From contig NZ_JAERRK010000005.1 of NCBI RefSeq assembly GCF_016741775.1, forward strand, positions 402,972 through 466,971: a DNA stretch of 64,000 bases, read 5' to 3'. Below the pieces are notes generated by a model. The model saw nothing but the letters and a program-made list of their open reading frames with translations, was not told the origin of the DNA and searched no databases. Each line of letters begins with the position of its first letter. The stretch's first letter is position 1. This document shows, in pieces, positions 41,762-53,515 of the stretch. The position numbers and the translations under genes are program-made. The stretch is from Streptomyces actinomycinicus (lineage in GTDB: Bacteria; Actinomycetota; Actinomycetes; Streptomycetales; Streptomycetaceae).

Positions 41762-43279
41762 TCAGCCCAGCCGCGCCGGCTCGGGCAGCCCCACCGGCCA
41801 GGTGTGCACCGGCTCCCCGACGTGCATCAACTCGGCGTACCGTCGCGTCGTGGCCGCCAGAGCCGCTTCGCGGGACAGCCCCTGCTCCAGTGCCCGGTGG
41901 AACGTGGCCGCCTGCCACGACGCCCCGTTGACCCGGCGCCGGCAGCGTTCCTCGATCACACCGAGGTAGAAGTCCCGGTCGGCGGCTTCCACACCCCACG
42001 CGTCCAGCCCGGCCGAGGCGAGCGGCAGCAACTCGTCACGGACCAGCGTGACCGCGTCGACCTCGCCCGTGCCGCCGTACCGTCCCCGCCGCGGCCAGAC
42101 GAAGCGCGCGTCGATGCCGTACCGGCACGCCGCGTCGAAGTTGGCCTCCGCGGAGGCGAACGGCAGCCGGGTCCACACCGGCCGGGACTCCTCGGCGAGG
42201 GCCCGGACGAGGCCGTAGTAGAAGGCCGCGTTGGCGATCACGTCCGTGATGGTCGGCCCGGCCGGCAGCACCCGGTTCTCCACCCTGAGGTGCGGAACCC
42301 CGTCCGCGATGCCGTACACCGGCCGGTTCCAGCGGTAGATCGTGCCGTTGTGCAGGACGAGTTCGGCAAGTCTGGGCACCCCGCCCGCCTCCACGACCTC
42401 TAGCGGTTCCTCGGCGTCGCAGATCGGCAGCAGGGCCGGGAAGTAGCGCAGGTTCTCCTCGAAGAGGTCGTACGCGGAGGTGATCCACCGCTCTCCGAAC
42501 CAGGTGCGCGGCCGTACGCCCTGCGCCTGCAGCTCGGGCGGCCGGGTGTCGGTGGACTGGAGGAACAGCGGGGGCCGGGACTCCCGCCACAGTTCATGGC
42601 CGAAGAGGAAGGGCGAGTTGGCACCCACGGCGATCTGCGCGGCGCACGCCACCTGGGCCGCGTTCCACACATCGGCGAACCGGGCCGGGGTGACCTGGAG
42701 ATGCAGCTGTACGGAGGTGCAGGCGGCCTCGGGCACGATCGACTTCGAGGTGCACACCAGGTGCTCCACGCCCTCGATGTCGAGCCGGAAGTCCTCTCCG
42801 CGGGCGGCGACGATCTGGTCGTTGAGCAGCGTGTAACGGTCGACCTCGGAGAGGTTGGAGGAGACCAGGTCGTCCCGGTCCAGCGTGGGCAGGATGCCGA
42901 TCATGACGATGCCGGCGTCGACCTCACCGGCTTTCCGGTCGGCGTAGGCGAGCGATGTGCGCAGCTCCTCGGCGAGCCGGTCGAACACCCGGCCGCCCAG
43001 CCGGTGCGGGGCGATGTTGACTTCCAGGTTGAACATGGCCAGCTCTGTCTGGAAGTCCCGGCTCGCGATGCGCTCCAGTACCTGCCCGTTCAACATTTTC
43101 GGCATACCGTCGGGCCCGGCGAGATTCAATTCGATCTCGACGCCCATGAGGTTCTTGGGGCGGTCGAATCGCTTCTCGCGCAGCAGCCGCTCCAGTCCCG
43201 TGAGGCACTTCTGGAGCTTTTCACGGTATCGCTGGCGATCGGACAGGTCGAACTGCCCTGCGACGACCTTCTCCCCCAT
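41762..43279 (-). CDS. Glutamate-cysteine ligase-like enzyme (carboxylate-amine ligase, GCS2)
   Basis: A 505-residue ATP-grasp-like ligase of the GCS2 family. KNLMGVEIELNLAGPDG carries the metal-binding glutamates, and FNLEVNIAPHRLGG and TSVQLHLQVTPARFADVWN match conserved core strands. Family members join glutamate to cysteine or other amines. Mycothiol, not glutathione, is the thiol of actinomycetes, so this protein may make another gamma-glutamyl compound. It appears monocistronic; the ATG at 43279 is followed upstream by a long A/T-richer spacer that should hold its promoter. Confidence 0.88.
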   Translation of the reverse strand: MGEKVVAGQFDLSDRQRYREKLQKCLTGLERLLREKRFDRPKNLMGVEIELNLAGPDGMPKMLNGQVLERIASRDFQTELAMFNLEVNIAPHRLGGRVFDRLAEELRTSLAYADRKAGEVDAGIVMIGILPTLDRDDLVSSNLSEVDRYTLLNDQIVAARGEDFRLDIEGVEHLVCTSKSIVPEAACTSVQLHLQVTPARFADVWNAAQVACAAQIAVGANSPFLFGHELWRESRPPLFLQSTDTRPPELQAQGVRPRTWFGERWITSAYDLFEENLRYFPALLPICDAEEPLEVVEAGGVPRLAELVLHNGTIYRWNRPVYGIADGVPHLRVENRVLPAGPTITDVIANAAFYYGLVRALAEESRPVWTRLPFASAEANFDAACRYGIDARFVWPRRGRYGGTGEVDAVTLVRDELLPLASAGLDAWGVEAADRDFYLGVIEERCRRRVNGASWQAATFHRALEQGLSREAALAATTRRYAELMHVGEPVHTWPVGLPEPARLG

Positions 43280-43850
43280 CTAAGTGTCCTTCCTCGGATG
43301 GGCGGGCCGACGATCCGGCCGCCGGGCTCCCAAGTCAGGTGGGATGATGCCCAGCCGAAGCGATCGATAACGTCCCGCGCGAGCCCTCCGCCCGCTACCC
43401 TGTCGGATTATTCCCGGCGGCACATTCACGAGGCATGCCGCAGCTCGCATCTTCGGGTGCCCCGCGAGCCTCGTGAAAAACGCCGACTACATTTGGCCGA
43501 CCGCTACCGGCGCGTACGCCGAGGTCAGCAGCGAGGCACCCGTCCGGAAATCGGGATGAGTTTCGTAAATCAGCGACCTAATTCCGCCTTGCCAGAATCT
43601 CCGGGTTGAGATAGACGAAAGATCGACCGAACACGCGTCGTATAAACTTCGTCCACAAGGCACAAGGTTGGCGCCCTCGGTCCCGGTTTCCGCCGTGTTT
43701 CTGTCGTCCCGGTTGACGGGCGGCAGAGCGAGCCTCACCCTCGTTCACACCCGACCCGGGCCCCCACCTCTCCGGCCTTCCGTGAGCAGACAGCGCCGTC
43801 CGCCCCACCTTTCTCGCGCCGCCGCGCCTGTCGACTGAGAGGCGACCCAC
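43280..43850. other. 571-base gene-free region with a long inverted repeat
   Basis: No plausible gene on either strand. It is richer in A/T than its surroundings, especially 43370-43660, and must contain the promoters of the divergent genes on each side. A perfect 10-bp inverted repeat, TTCACGAGGC (43425-43434) and GCCTCGTGAA (43468-43477), encloses 33 bases and is followed by A5 on the + strand. Confidence 0.5.
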
Positions 43851-44435
43851 ATGCCGCTGCACGTGCCCCCTGCCCCTGCGCCTGCCCTGCGCTCCGTCCT
43901 CACGGCCCTCGGTTCCCCCACCGCGGTCCGTGAGGCCCGTACCCCCTCCCTGCGCGCCGCGCAGGGTCCCGTGACACCAGAGCTCCCACTGCCGGTCCAC
44001 GTACTGGACCGGATAACCGCGCAAGGCCTGTCCGCGACGCGGCTGGCCGGCTGGCGCTTCCTGATCCGCTGCGGCGACCGGGCGGTGGCCGCCGCCGACA
44101 CCATGCTCACCCCGGACGGCTGGGCCTTCTCGCACTTCTTCGAGGGCCCGTACGTCACCTCCACCGAGCGCGCCCTGCAGCAGGCCGAGGGGCTGCAGCA
44201 GTCGTACCAGGCCCGGCTGCTCTCCGTGCCCGGCCTCTACATGCTGACCCTGTGGCTGCACGGCGAGTGCACCGGCGACGGCACCGAGGGGCATCCGGCC
44301 GCCACCGACCTGCTCGTTCCGCTGGCCCCGGCACCGCCCGGCATTTCGGCGCACCGGCCGTTCCGGGTCGCCGAACTGCTCCCGGTGCTGACCCATCGGG
44401 CGACTCCTCTTCCCCTGCTCGGCTCACCTGCCTGA
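43851..44435 (+). CDS. Conserved Streptomyces protein of unknown function
   Basis: A 194-residue cytosolic protein. The central region, LPLPVHVLDRITAQGLSATRLAGWRFLIRCGDRAVAAADT then HFFEGPYVTSTERALQQAE, looks like a compact mixed alpha/beta domain; the ends are Pro-rich. No catalytic motif is visible. The ATG has GAGAGGCGACCC upstream and a strong hairpin follows the stop. Proteins with this core are familiar from other Streptomyces genomes, always hypothetical. Confidence 0.75.
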   Translation: MPLHVPPAPAPALRSVLTALGSPTAVREARTPSLRAAQGPVTPELPLPVHVLDRITAQGLSATRLAGWRFLIRCGDRAVAAADTMLTPDGWAFSHFFEGPYVTSTERALQQAEGLQQSYQARLLSVPGLYMLTLWLHGECTGDGTEGHPAATDLLVPLAPAPPGISAHRPFRVAELLPVLTHRATPLPLLGSPA

Positions 44436-44443
44436 CAGGGGCC

Positions 44444-44481
44444 CGCGTACCCCGCCGCCCGGAAGGGAAGCGGGGTACGCG
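44444..44481 (+). terminator. Hairpin with T-tract after hypothetical gene
   Basis: A perfect 12-bp inverted repeat (44444-44455 and 44470-44481) with a 14-base loop, 8 bases past the stop and followed by TGATTTTCC. It is the most intrinsic-terminator-like hairpin in this part of the window. Confidence 0.8.
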
Positions 44482-44727
44482 TGATTTTCCGGAGGACGGC
44501 GGACCCGCGCCGACAGGCATATGCCAAGGATTCTTTCGCCCCTGCCCCGGGGGACTAGCTCTTTCCGGTCAGTGCAAACCACCCAAAGGGACAGTGCAGT
44601 TGGACTGAACCGTCCGCGCGGGTGACGCGTCATGAACCAGTGAGAAGCGGTGCTGTGAAATCCCTGCGGAATCACCCGCGGAGGACAACACTGGTTTCGG
44701 ACCGACTCATCATCACGGGGGACGGAC

Positions 44728-44964
44728 ATGATCACGACAGACCGAAAGATCCCGCCCATGTGCCAGCACCAGACGCCCTGCCCACCTGCCGAGTCCGCCG
44801 ACCGGGAGTCCGCCCGTCTCGTGGCGCACCACCCGGAGCAGGGATGGAGCCTGCTGTGCAACGGCGTCCTGCTCTTCGAGGACACCGGTGAACTGCTGCC
44901 CGACGGCAGCATCATCGCCCCGCACCGCCCGCTCGGTACGGACAGGGTGATGACCGCCGCCTGA
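44728..44964 (+). CDS. DUF5999 family small protein
   Basis: A 78-residue protein (68 if started at the ATG at 44758). From MCQHQTPCPPAESADRESAR onwards it matches the DUF5999 pattern: two N-terminal cysteines, then VAHHPEQGWSLLCNGVLLFEDTGELLPDG. The longer start is supported by GGGGGACGG before 44728, while the family usually begins at MCQHQ. The three cysteines and a histidine could bind a metal. It is a common Streptomyces protein of unknown role, here a single gene with a long leader (44482-44727). Confidence 0.8.
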   Translation: MITTDRKIPPMCQHQTPCPPAESADRESARLVAHHPEQGWSLLCNGVLLFEDTGELLPDGSIIAPHRPLGTDRVMTAA

Positions 44965-44991
44965 ACAGCACAGTGACCTGAGGGGCCGGCC

Positions 44992-45017
44992 GCACACACT
45001 CGATGCGCACCGGCCCC
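44992..45017 (+). terminator. Hairpin after DUF5999 gene
   Basis: GGGGCCGG (44992-44999) pairs with CCGGCCCC (45010-45017) across a 10-base loop, about 30 bases past the stop. Confidence 0.6.
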
Positions 45018-45250
45018 GACGCATACCCGGGGCCGACTGCGGAGGGTAGCGGGACGGTTCGCGCAACGGGAGCGGTCCTGGGGCGCCCGCCCCGCGCGGT
45101 GCGGCGCGGACACGGCTTCCGACCAGCGACAGCGCCGCCCGGCTGGTCGAATCGGCGGTGCAGGAGTGGGATGGAAGGAAGCGAGGCCCTCGCGGACGAG
45201 CCCGCCTTCGGGAGCCGTCCCGTCGGTGCCTGTGCGGAACGGGTGGAACC

Positions 45251-45781
45251 ATGTCCGGTTACGACGTCTCGGCGGTCGCGCGCGTGGTGGTCGGGGTGAG
45301 CGGCTCCCTGGGCAGCGTCACGGCCCTGCGGCGGGCCACCTCGCTGGCCCGCCGGCTGGGAGCCGAGCTGTGGCCGGTGCTGGCCTGGGAACCGCCGGGC
45401 GGCGATCCAGCGGCACGCCGCAGCCCCGAGGCCGGCCCGATGGCCGCCGAGTGCCAACGGCTGGCCAAGCAGCGGCTGGCCGCGGTGCTGGACGAGATCT
45501 TCGGGGCGGACGGACCCGGGGTGCCGATGCGCGCCGTCGTCGTCCGCGGCGCACCGGGCCGGGCGCTGGTGGCGACCGCCGACCGGGAGAACGACGTCCT
45601 GGTCGTGGGCGCGGGACGACGCGGACTGCAGCGGGCCTTCTCGGGCCGGGTCTCCCGGCACTGCCTCGCCCACGCGGTGTGCCCGGTCCTGGCGGTGCCC
45701 CCGTCCCCGCTGGAGTCCGAACTGCTCTCCGTCCACCGCCGCAACACCTGGCATCTGCGCATCGACCCACGGGGCCTGTGA
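45251..45781 (+). CDS. Universal stress protein
   Basis: A 176-residue single-domain UspA-like protein. The beta-alpha-beta start (VARVVVGVSGSLGSVTALRRATSLARRLGAEL) and the ATP-binding G-x2-G-x9-G region (LVVGAGRRGLQRAFSGRVSRHCLAHAVCPVLAVP) are in place; the latter normally ends G-S-V-S-x-x-V, so nucleotide binding is likely but not certain. The ATG at 45251 has GGGTGGAACC upstream. It lies near an APC-type transporter and a small membrane protein gene, all reading the same way, but gaps over 140 bases separate them. Confidence 0.88.
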   Translation: MSGYDVSAVARVVVGVSGSLGSVTALRRATSLARRLGAELWPVLAWEPPGGDPAARRSPEAGPMAAECQRLAKQRLAAVLDEIFGADGPGVPMRAVVVRGAPGRALVATADRENDVLVVGAGRRGLQRAFSGRVSRHCLAHAVCPVLAVPPSPLESELLSVHRRNTWHLRIDPRGL

Positions 45782-45929
45782 GGCCAGGCACGCGTACCTG
45801 CGAGGGCCTGCACGCACGGTCCGTGAGAGTCCGGGCCGCCGCTGCCGTTCCGTCAAGAACCGTCCCCCGGCCGTCAGGGCACCGTCAACGCGGGGTGCGG
45901 CGGACCGCCGTCCGACTACCGTTTCCCTC

Positions 45930-46352
45930 ATGGAGCGCAGCCACGACGCACACCCCCGGGCGACGGGCCCGGCCCCCGCGCCCTCCACCGCCGCGACCGT
46001 GGTGCACGACCGCAGCTGGGCGGAGGATCTGCGCCGTTCGGTCTGCTGCGCCGGAGCGCTGTTCGGACTGCTGCTGTGCGTCGACCGGGTCGCCGGCTCG
46101 CTGACCTGGTGGCGGGCCGGCCTGTGGCTGCTGCTGGCCCTGATGCTGCGCGACGCCCTCGGCAGCCGCGTCGAGATCGACCCCGAGGTGCTCGTGCGCA
46201 ACCCGGACCTCTGGCACCGGCTGGACGAGGGCGCCCGCAGGTCCGAGGCGACCGGATCCCTCCGGTGCGGCACGTCGGCCCTGCACCGCTTGGAGCGCCG
46301 CCTGGACCGGGAGACGGCCCTGGCCGTCTTCCGCACCTCGGGAATGGAGTGA
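45930..46352 (+). CDS. Small membrane-associated protein, unknown function
   Basis: A 140-residue protein. After a polar N terminus it has two adjoining hydrophobic segments (residues about 38-58 and 62-78, GALFGLLLCVDRVAG and AGLWLLLALML), then a charged C-terminal part (VLVRNPDLWHRLDEGARRSEATGSL ... LERRLDRETALAVF). I do not recognise the family. Third-position GC and the repeat-poor sequence support a real gene, although no good ribosome site precedes the ATG. Confidence 0.55.
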   Translation: MERSHDAHPRATGPAPAPSTAATVVHDRSWAEDLRRSVCCAGALFGLLLCVDRVAGSLTWWRAGLWLLLALMLRDALGSRVEIDPEVLVRNPDLWHRLDEGARRSEATGSLRCGTSALHRLERRLDRETALAVFRTSGME

Positions 46353-46760
46353 GCGGGCCGGAGCGGGAGTGCACCGGCCGGGTCCGGACGGACAGGCCGG
46401 CAGTGTGCGGACCGGGACCGGACGGACGGACGGGCCGAGGGTATGCGGACCGGGACCGGATGAACGGGCCGCGTGGAGGGGGCGGGTTCCGAGGCGGCGT
46501 AGGTCATGACGCTCGATGTCCACGGCCGCGCCCCATGCCCGCCCGGCGACGGACGGGTCACCCGACCGGCCGCGCCGGCCCCGACCACCCGCGGCCTCCG
46601 CTTCTTCGTGCGGCCTCCCCTCGTCCGCACCATTCTTAACGCAAGCTTGACGCCTCGCGCCCCCTGATCCATGGGCCCGGGCGTCACGCTCTGCTTACGC
46701 TGGTGCCGCCGTCCGCGTGATGGCCGGAAAGAGCTGAGCCGCATCACCAGGAGCACGCCG
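46353..46760. other. Gene-free spacer with 17-bp repeats and a CAAGCTTG palindrome
   Basis: I see no gene. A 17-base word is repeated exactly at 46406-46422 and 46444-46460. CAAGCTTG at 46642-46649, within TTAACG ... ACGCC, is a symmetric site about 115 bases before the transporter start and could be an operator. No known riboswitch motif is recognisable. Confidence 0.4.
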
Positions 46761-48719
46761 ATGGCCACGACCGAGCGCCCTCCCAGTACCAGCCGCCTGC
46801 GCGCCTGGATGCTGGAAGGACTGTCCGACATGGGCAAGGGCGGTGGCCACACCGGACCGCACGCCGAGCCGGAGCCCGCGCACCAGGGACAGCGCTGGTG
46901 GCGGGTGATGTGCCTGACCGGTGTCGACTACTTCTCCACCCTCGGCTACCAGCCGGGCATCGCGGCCCTGGCGGCCGGACTGCTCTCCCCGGTGGCGACC
47001 ATCGTGCTGGTCATCGTCACCCTGGCCGGTGCGCTGCCGGTCTACCGCCGGGTGGCCGACGAGAGCCCGCACGGCGAGGGTTCCATCGCGATGCTGGAGC
47101 GGCTGCTGTCGTTCTGGCAGGGCAAGCTCTTCGTGCTCACGCTGCTGGGCTTCGCGGCCACCGACTTCCTGATCACCATCACGCTCTCCGCCGCCGACGC
47201 CTCCACCCACCTGGTGGAGAACCCGCATCTGACGGAAGCCCTGGACGGCAAACAGATGCTGATCACCCTGTTCCTCGTGGCACTGCTGGGCGCCGTCTTC
47301 CTCAAGGGCTTCCTGGAGGCGATCGGCGTCGCGGTCGCGCTGGTCGGCATCTACCTCGCGCTCAACGTCGTCGTCGTGGTCTCCGGCCTGTGGCACGTCG
47401 TCACCGCCGGCCATGTGATCACCGACTGGGGCAGCGCCCTGACGGCGGAGCACGGCAACGTGTTCGTGATGATCGGCGTCGCCCTGATCGTCTTCCCGAA
47501 GCTCGCCCTCGGCCTGTCCGGATTCGAGACCGGTGTCGCCGTCATGCCCCACGTCAAGGGCGACCCCGACGACACCGCCGAGCGGCCGGCCGGCCGGATC
47601 AGGGACACCAAGAAGCTGCTGACCACGGCCGCGCTCATCATGAGCTGCTTCCTGATCGCCACCAGCTTCATCACCACGCTGCTGATCCCGGAGAAGGAGT
47701 TCGAGACGGGCGGCCAGGCCAACGGCCGCGCGCTCGCCTACCTCGCGCACGAGTACCTGGGCAACGTCTTCGGCACGGTGTACGACGTCTCGACCATCTG
47801 CATCCTGTGGTTCGCCGGCGCCTCCGCCATGGCCGGTCTGCTCAACCTGATGCCGCGCTACCTGCCCCGGTACGGCATGGCCCCGCACTGGGCGCGCGCG
47901 GTGCGCCCGATGGTCATCGTCTTCACCCTGGTCGCGTTCCTGGTCACCTGGATCTTCGACGCCAGTGTCGACAAACAGGGCGGCGCCTACGCGACCGGTG
48001 TGCTGGTGCTGATCAGCTCGGCCGCGATCGCGGTGACCATCGCCGCGCGCAAGGCGGGGCAGCGCGGCTGGACCATCGCGTTCGCGGTGATCTCGGCAGT
48101 GTTCCTGTACACGACCGTGGTGAACGTGATCGAGCGCCCGGACGGTGTGAAGATCGGTGCCTGCTTCATCGCGGGCATCATCCTGGTCTCGTTGCTATCC
48201 CGGCTGGCCCGCGCCTTCGAGCTGCGCGTGACCAGCGTGACGCTCGACCCGATGGCGGAACGATTCATCCGGGACATGGCCAGCCGGAAGATACGGTTCA
48301 TCGCCAATGAACCGGACCATCGTGACAAGGCCGAGTACCGCGACAAGCTCGAGCAGATCCGCGCCGACAACGACATGCCGGAGCAGGAGGACTTCGTCTT
48401 CGTCGAGGTCACGGTCACCGACCCGTCCGAGTTCGAGGCGGGCCTGACCGTACGCGGCGAGGTGCTGCACGGCCGCTACCGTGTGCTGACCCTGGAGTCC
48501 GCCTCCATCCCGAACGCCCTCGCCGCACTGCTCCTGCACGTCCGTGACGCCACGGGCTGCACGCCGCACATCTACTTCGAGTGGACCGAGGGCAACCCGT
48601 TCGCCAACTTCCTGCGCTTCTTCCTCTTCGGCCAGGGCGAGGTCGCCCCCGTCACCCGCGAGGTGCTCCGCGAGGCGGAACCGGACCGGGTCCGCCGGCC
48701 CCGGGTGCACACCGGGTGA
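46761..48719 (+). CDS. APC-superfamily transporter with large cytosolic C-terminal domain
   Basis: A 652-residue membrane protein with about 12 helices (residues 65-490) beginning [21 protein letters not shown], followed by a soluble domain of about 150 residues ([24 protein letters not shown] ... [14 protein letters not shown]). Layout is similar to amino-acid/potassium APC transporters such as KimA, but the sequence is clearly distinct and the substrate is not known. AGGAG is 7 bases before the ATG. The C-terminal domain, seemingly regulatory, has an Asp/Glu-rich stretch ([20 protein letters not shown]). Confidence 0.8.
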   Translation: MATTERPPSTSRLRAWMLEGLSDMGKGGGHTGPHAEPEPAHQGQRWWRVMCLTGVDYFSTLGYQPGIAALAAGLLSPVATIVLVIVTLAGALPVYRRVADESPHGEGSIAMLERLLSFWQGKLFVLTLLGFAATDFLITITLSAADASTHLVENPHLTEALDGKQMLITLFLVALLGAVFLKGFLEAIGVAVALVGIYLALNVVVVVSGLWHVVTAGHVITDWGSALTAEHGNVFVMIGVALIVFPKLALGLSGFETGVAVMPHVKGDPDDTAERPAGRIRDTKKLLTTAALIMSCFLIATSFITTLLIPEKEFETGGQANGRALAYLAHEYLGNVFGTVYDVSTICILWFAGASAMAGLLNLMPRYLPRYGMAPHWARAVRPMVIVFTLVAFLVTWIFDASVDKQGGAYATGVLVLISSAAIAVTIAARKAGQRGWTIAFAVISAVFLYTTVVNVIERPDGVKIGACFIAGIILVSLLSRLARAFELRVTSVTLDPMAERFIRDMASRKIRFIANEPDHRDKAEYRDKLEQIRADNDMPEQEDFVFVEVTVTDPSEFEAGLTVRGEVLHGRYRVLTLESASIPNALAALLLHVRDATGCTPHIYFEWTEGNPFANFLRFFLFGQGEVAPVTREVLREAEPDRVRRPRVHTG

Positions 48720-48783
48720 CGACGCGCCCGATGCACGGCCCCCGCATCCACGGGTCCCGGTGCATGGCCCTATCGTGACCGGC

Positions 48784-49179
48784 ATGCAGTCCTACACGAT
48801 CGGCCAGGCCGCGCGGCTGCTCGGCGTCAGCCCGGACACCGCCCGCCGCTGGGCCGATGCCGGCCGGGTGACCACCCACCGCGACGAATCCGGGCGGCGC
48901 CTCATCGACGGCAGGGATCTCGCCGCGTTCTCGGTCGAGCTGGCCAAAGGCGGAGTCGGCGAGGAGGGCGCCTCGCACACCTCCGTCCGCAACGCCTTCC
49001 CGGGCATCGTCACCGCCATCAAGCTCGGTGACGTCGCCGCCCAGGTGGAGATCCAGGCCGGCCCGCACCGGCTGGTCTCGCTGCTGACCCGGGAAGCCGT
49101 GGAGGAACTGGGCCTGGAGGTCGGCATGGAGGCCACCGCGCGCGTGAAGTCCACCAACGTGCACATCGACCGCCCCTGA
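48784..49179 (+). CDS. Helix-turn-helix plus TOBE (molybdate-binding) protein
   Basis: A 131-residue two-domain protein. Residues 1-45 (YTIGQAARLLGVSPDTARRWADAGRV) form a MerR/excisionase-like DNA-binding helix-turn-helix, and residues 65-130 form one TOBE/Mop domain (RNAFPGIVTAIKLGDVAAQVEIQAG ... ARVKSTNVHI). It is likely a small molybdate- or tungstate-sensing regulator, of the type found with molbindin. It lies 64 bases after the transporter gene and is followed by a tandem TOBE gene. Confidence 0.88.
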   Translation: MQSYTIGQAARLLGVSPDTARRWADAGRVTTHRDESGRRLIDGRDLAAFSVELAKGGVGEEGASHTSVRNAFPGIVTAIKLGDVAAQVEIQAGPHRLVSLLTREAVEELGLEVGMEATARVKSTNVHIDRP

Positions 49180-49371
49180 CGAGCGGAACACCGTACCCCG
49201 CAGCACCCCACCGGGCCGATGCCCGGCTGTCCTCCACCGGACCGGTGCCCGGCTGTCCCCCGCCCGGACCGGTCGCGGCGCTGCTCCGTGCACCGGTCCG
49301 GGCGACGGCCGGAACGACCCGTACCCGCACATACCCTTCCCGGCCCTCCCCGCGCACTACGGTGAGGGACC

Positions 49372-49791
49372 ATGACCCTGAGCATCCGCAACCAGCTCCC
49401 GGGCACCGTCACCGAGGTGCACCCCGGCGAAGTCATGGCCACTGTCAAGGTCCGGCTGGACGGCGGCGGGGAGCTGACGGCCGCCGTCACCCGCGAGGCC
49501 GTCGAGCAGCTCGTCCTCGCCCCCGGCAGCCCCGTCCGCGCGCTGGTGAAGTCGACCGAGGTCTCCCTCGCCACCAGCCGTGTCGAGGGCCTGTCGATCC
49601 GCAACCAGTTCGCCGGCACCATCACCCAGCTGTCCACCGGCGAGGCCATGGCCTCGGTCAAGGTCACCATGGAAGCCGGCCAGCTCACCGCCGTGATCAC
49701 CAGGGACGCGGCCGACGACCTCGGCCTGTTCGTCGGCTCCGACGTCATCGCCCTGATCAAGGCGACCGAGGTGTCCCTGGCGACGGCGTAG
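49372..49791 (+). CDS. Molbindin (two tandem TOBE/Mop domains)
   Basis: A 139-residue protein made of two Mop domains, residues about 3-69 (LSIRNQLPGTVTEVHPGEVMATVKV) and 73-139 (LSIRNQFAGTITQLSTGEAMASVKV). The two halves are clearly homologous, a tandem duplication typical of molbindins, which store or buffer molybdate as oligomeric shells. The ATG has GTGAGGGACC before it. With the preceding HTH-TOBE gene it makes a small molybdate-handling pair; no modABC transporter is in the window. Confidence 0.9.
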   Translation: MTLSIRNQLPGTVTEVHPGEVMATVKVRLDGGGELTAAVTREAVEQLVLAPGSPVRALVKSTEVSLATSRVEGLSIRNQFAGTITQLSTGEAMASVKVTMEAGQLTAVITRDAADDLGLFVGSDVIALIKATEVSLATA

Positions 49792-49820
49792 GCAGCGAGA
49801 ACGCCGGCCGGCCGGGAACG

Positions 49821-49859
49821 GCCGAGGGCCCCGTCCGTGGCACGGACGGGGCCCTCGGC
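49821..49859. terminator. Very strong bidirectional hairpin between molbindin and gcvP
   Basis: A perfect 19-bp inverted repeat (49821-49839 and 49841-49859) around a single base lies 29 bases after molbindin and 10 bases after gcvP, which converge on it. It can terminate both. Confidence 0.88.
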
Positions 49860-49869
49860 CTCGTTACGC

Positions 49870-52755
<2,886 letters not shown>

Positions 52756-52825
52756 TGCGGAGGCCTCCTGGTCTGACGCGACCTTCGAGGGGCACCCCGG
52801 TACGGATACCCCGACGGCCTCCCCC

Positions 52826-53018
52826 TCTGTCATCTCAACCTGAGAGCTTCACCGGACGCCCGTGGGCGCCGGCTTTCACCGTCGGTGAGAGCGGAAGCCG
52901 TCGACATCCGCTCTGCTTTCCAGAGTGACCTCGTCCGTGCGGTACGTGGGCCTGAGAGATTCCGGGGAGGATTTGCTCCTTCGGCGCCCCCGAGGTTGTC
53001 GGAGGACTCTCCCGCACG
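52826..53018 (-). ncRNA. Tandem glycine riboswitch upstream of gcvP
   Basis: Read on the minus strand, two aptamers are recognisable by their conserved elements. The first (53018 to about 52941) has GGGAGAG near the start, GCCGAAGGAGCAAATCC and AATCTCTCAGGC. The second (about 52930 to 52826) begins near CTCTGGAAAGCAGAG and ends GGTGAAGCTCTCAGGT and GACAGAGGGGGAG. This is the normal paired arrangement, which turns on glycine-cleavage genes when glycine is plentiful. It lies between gcvP and the divergent PRC-barrel gene. Confidence 0.93.
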
Positions 53019-53143
53019 GGGTCAGCAGCCGCTGTCAGCCTACCAGCGAGGTCAACGCCCGGACCCTCGAGTGGCCGCCTCCCTGAATGTGCTCTTTTGT
53101 AGTGCTTACGGATGAGTTGCGACCACGTGGAGGGAGAGGGACC

Positions 53144-53515
53144 GTGCAGACCGACATCGATCCGCGCAACCTGATCGGCCGCAAGGCGTTCGACCGCAAT
53201 GGCACCAAGATCGGCACCATCGACGAGGTCTATCTCGACGATGCGACCGGCGTGCCCGAATGGGCGGCCATACGCACCGGCCTGTTCTCGCGGGACGCGT
53301 TCGTCCCCCTGGAGCCCAGTGAACTCGTCGAGGGCACCCTCCACGTCCCCTTCGACCGGGCCCTGATCAGGGACGCCCCCGACTTCGGTGTCGGCCGCCA
53401 CCTCTCCCCGGAACAGGAACTCCAGCTCTACCACCACTACGGGCTCGACGTGGCCTCACCCCCCACGGTCCCGGACCACGACTTCGGCAAACTGGCGGGC
53501 TCCGAGGAGTCCTGA
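53144..53515 (+). CDS. PRC-barrel domain protein
   Basis: A 123-residue cytosolic protein. Residues 5-85 form a PRC-barrel (DIDPRNLIGRKAFDRNGTKIGTIDEVYLDDATGVPEWAAIRTG), and the rest is polar, with a HLSPEQELQLYHHYG helix. Similar actinomycete proteins are linked to stress or DNA-related processes, but the role of this one is not known. The GTG at 53144 has GGAGGGAGAGGGACC. It is divergent from gcvP, with the riboswitch promoter between, and its last 79 bases overlap the convergent dinB gene. Confidence 0.85.
   Translation: MQTDIDPRNLIGRKAFDRNGTKIGTIDEVYLDDATGVPEWAAIRTGLFSRDAFVPLEPSELVEGTLHVPFDRALIRDAPDFGVGRHLSPEQELQLYHHYGLDVASPPTVPDHDFGKLAGSEES

Noticed and set aside
43487..43738. 83-codon minus-strand frame in the 571-base spacer
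   Set aside because: No ribosome site, codon use unlike the neighbours and no recognisable features.
46353..46760. A c-di-AMP or other riboswitch before the APC transporter
   Set aside because: I looked for conserved riboswitch elements and found none; only short repeats and one palindrome are present.
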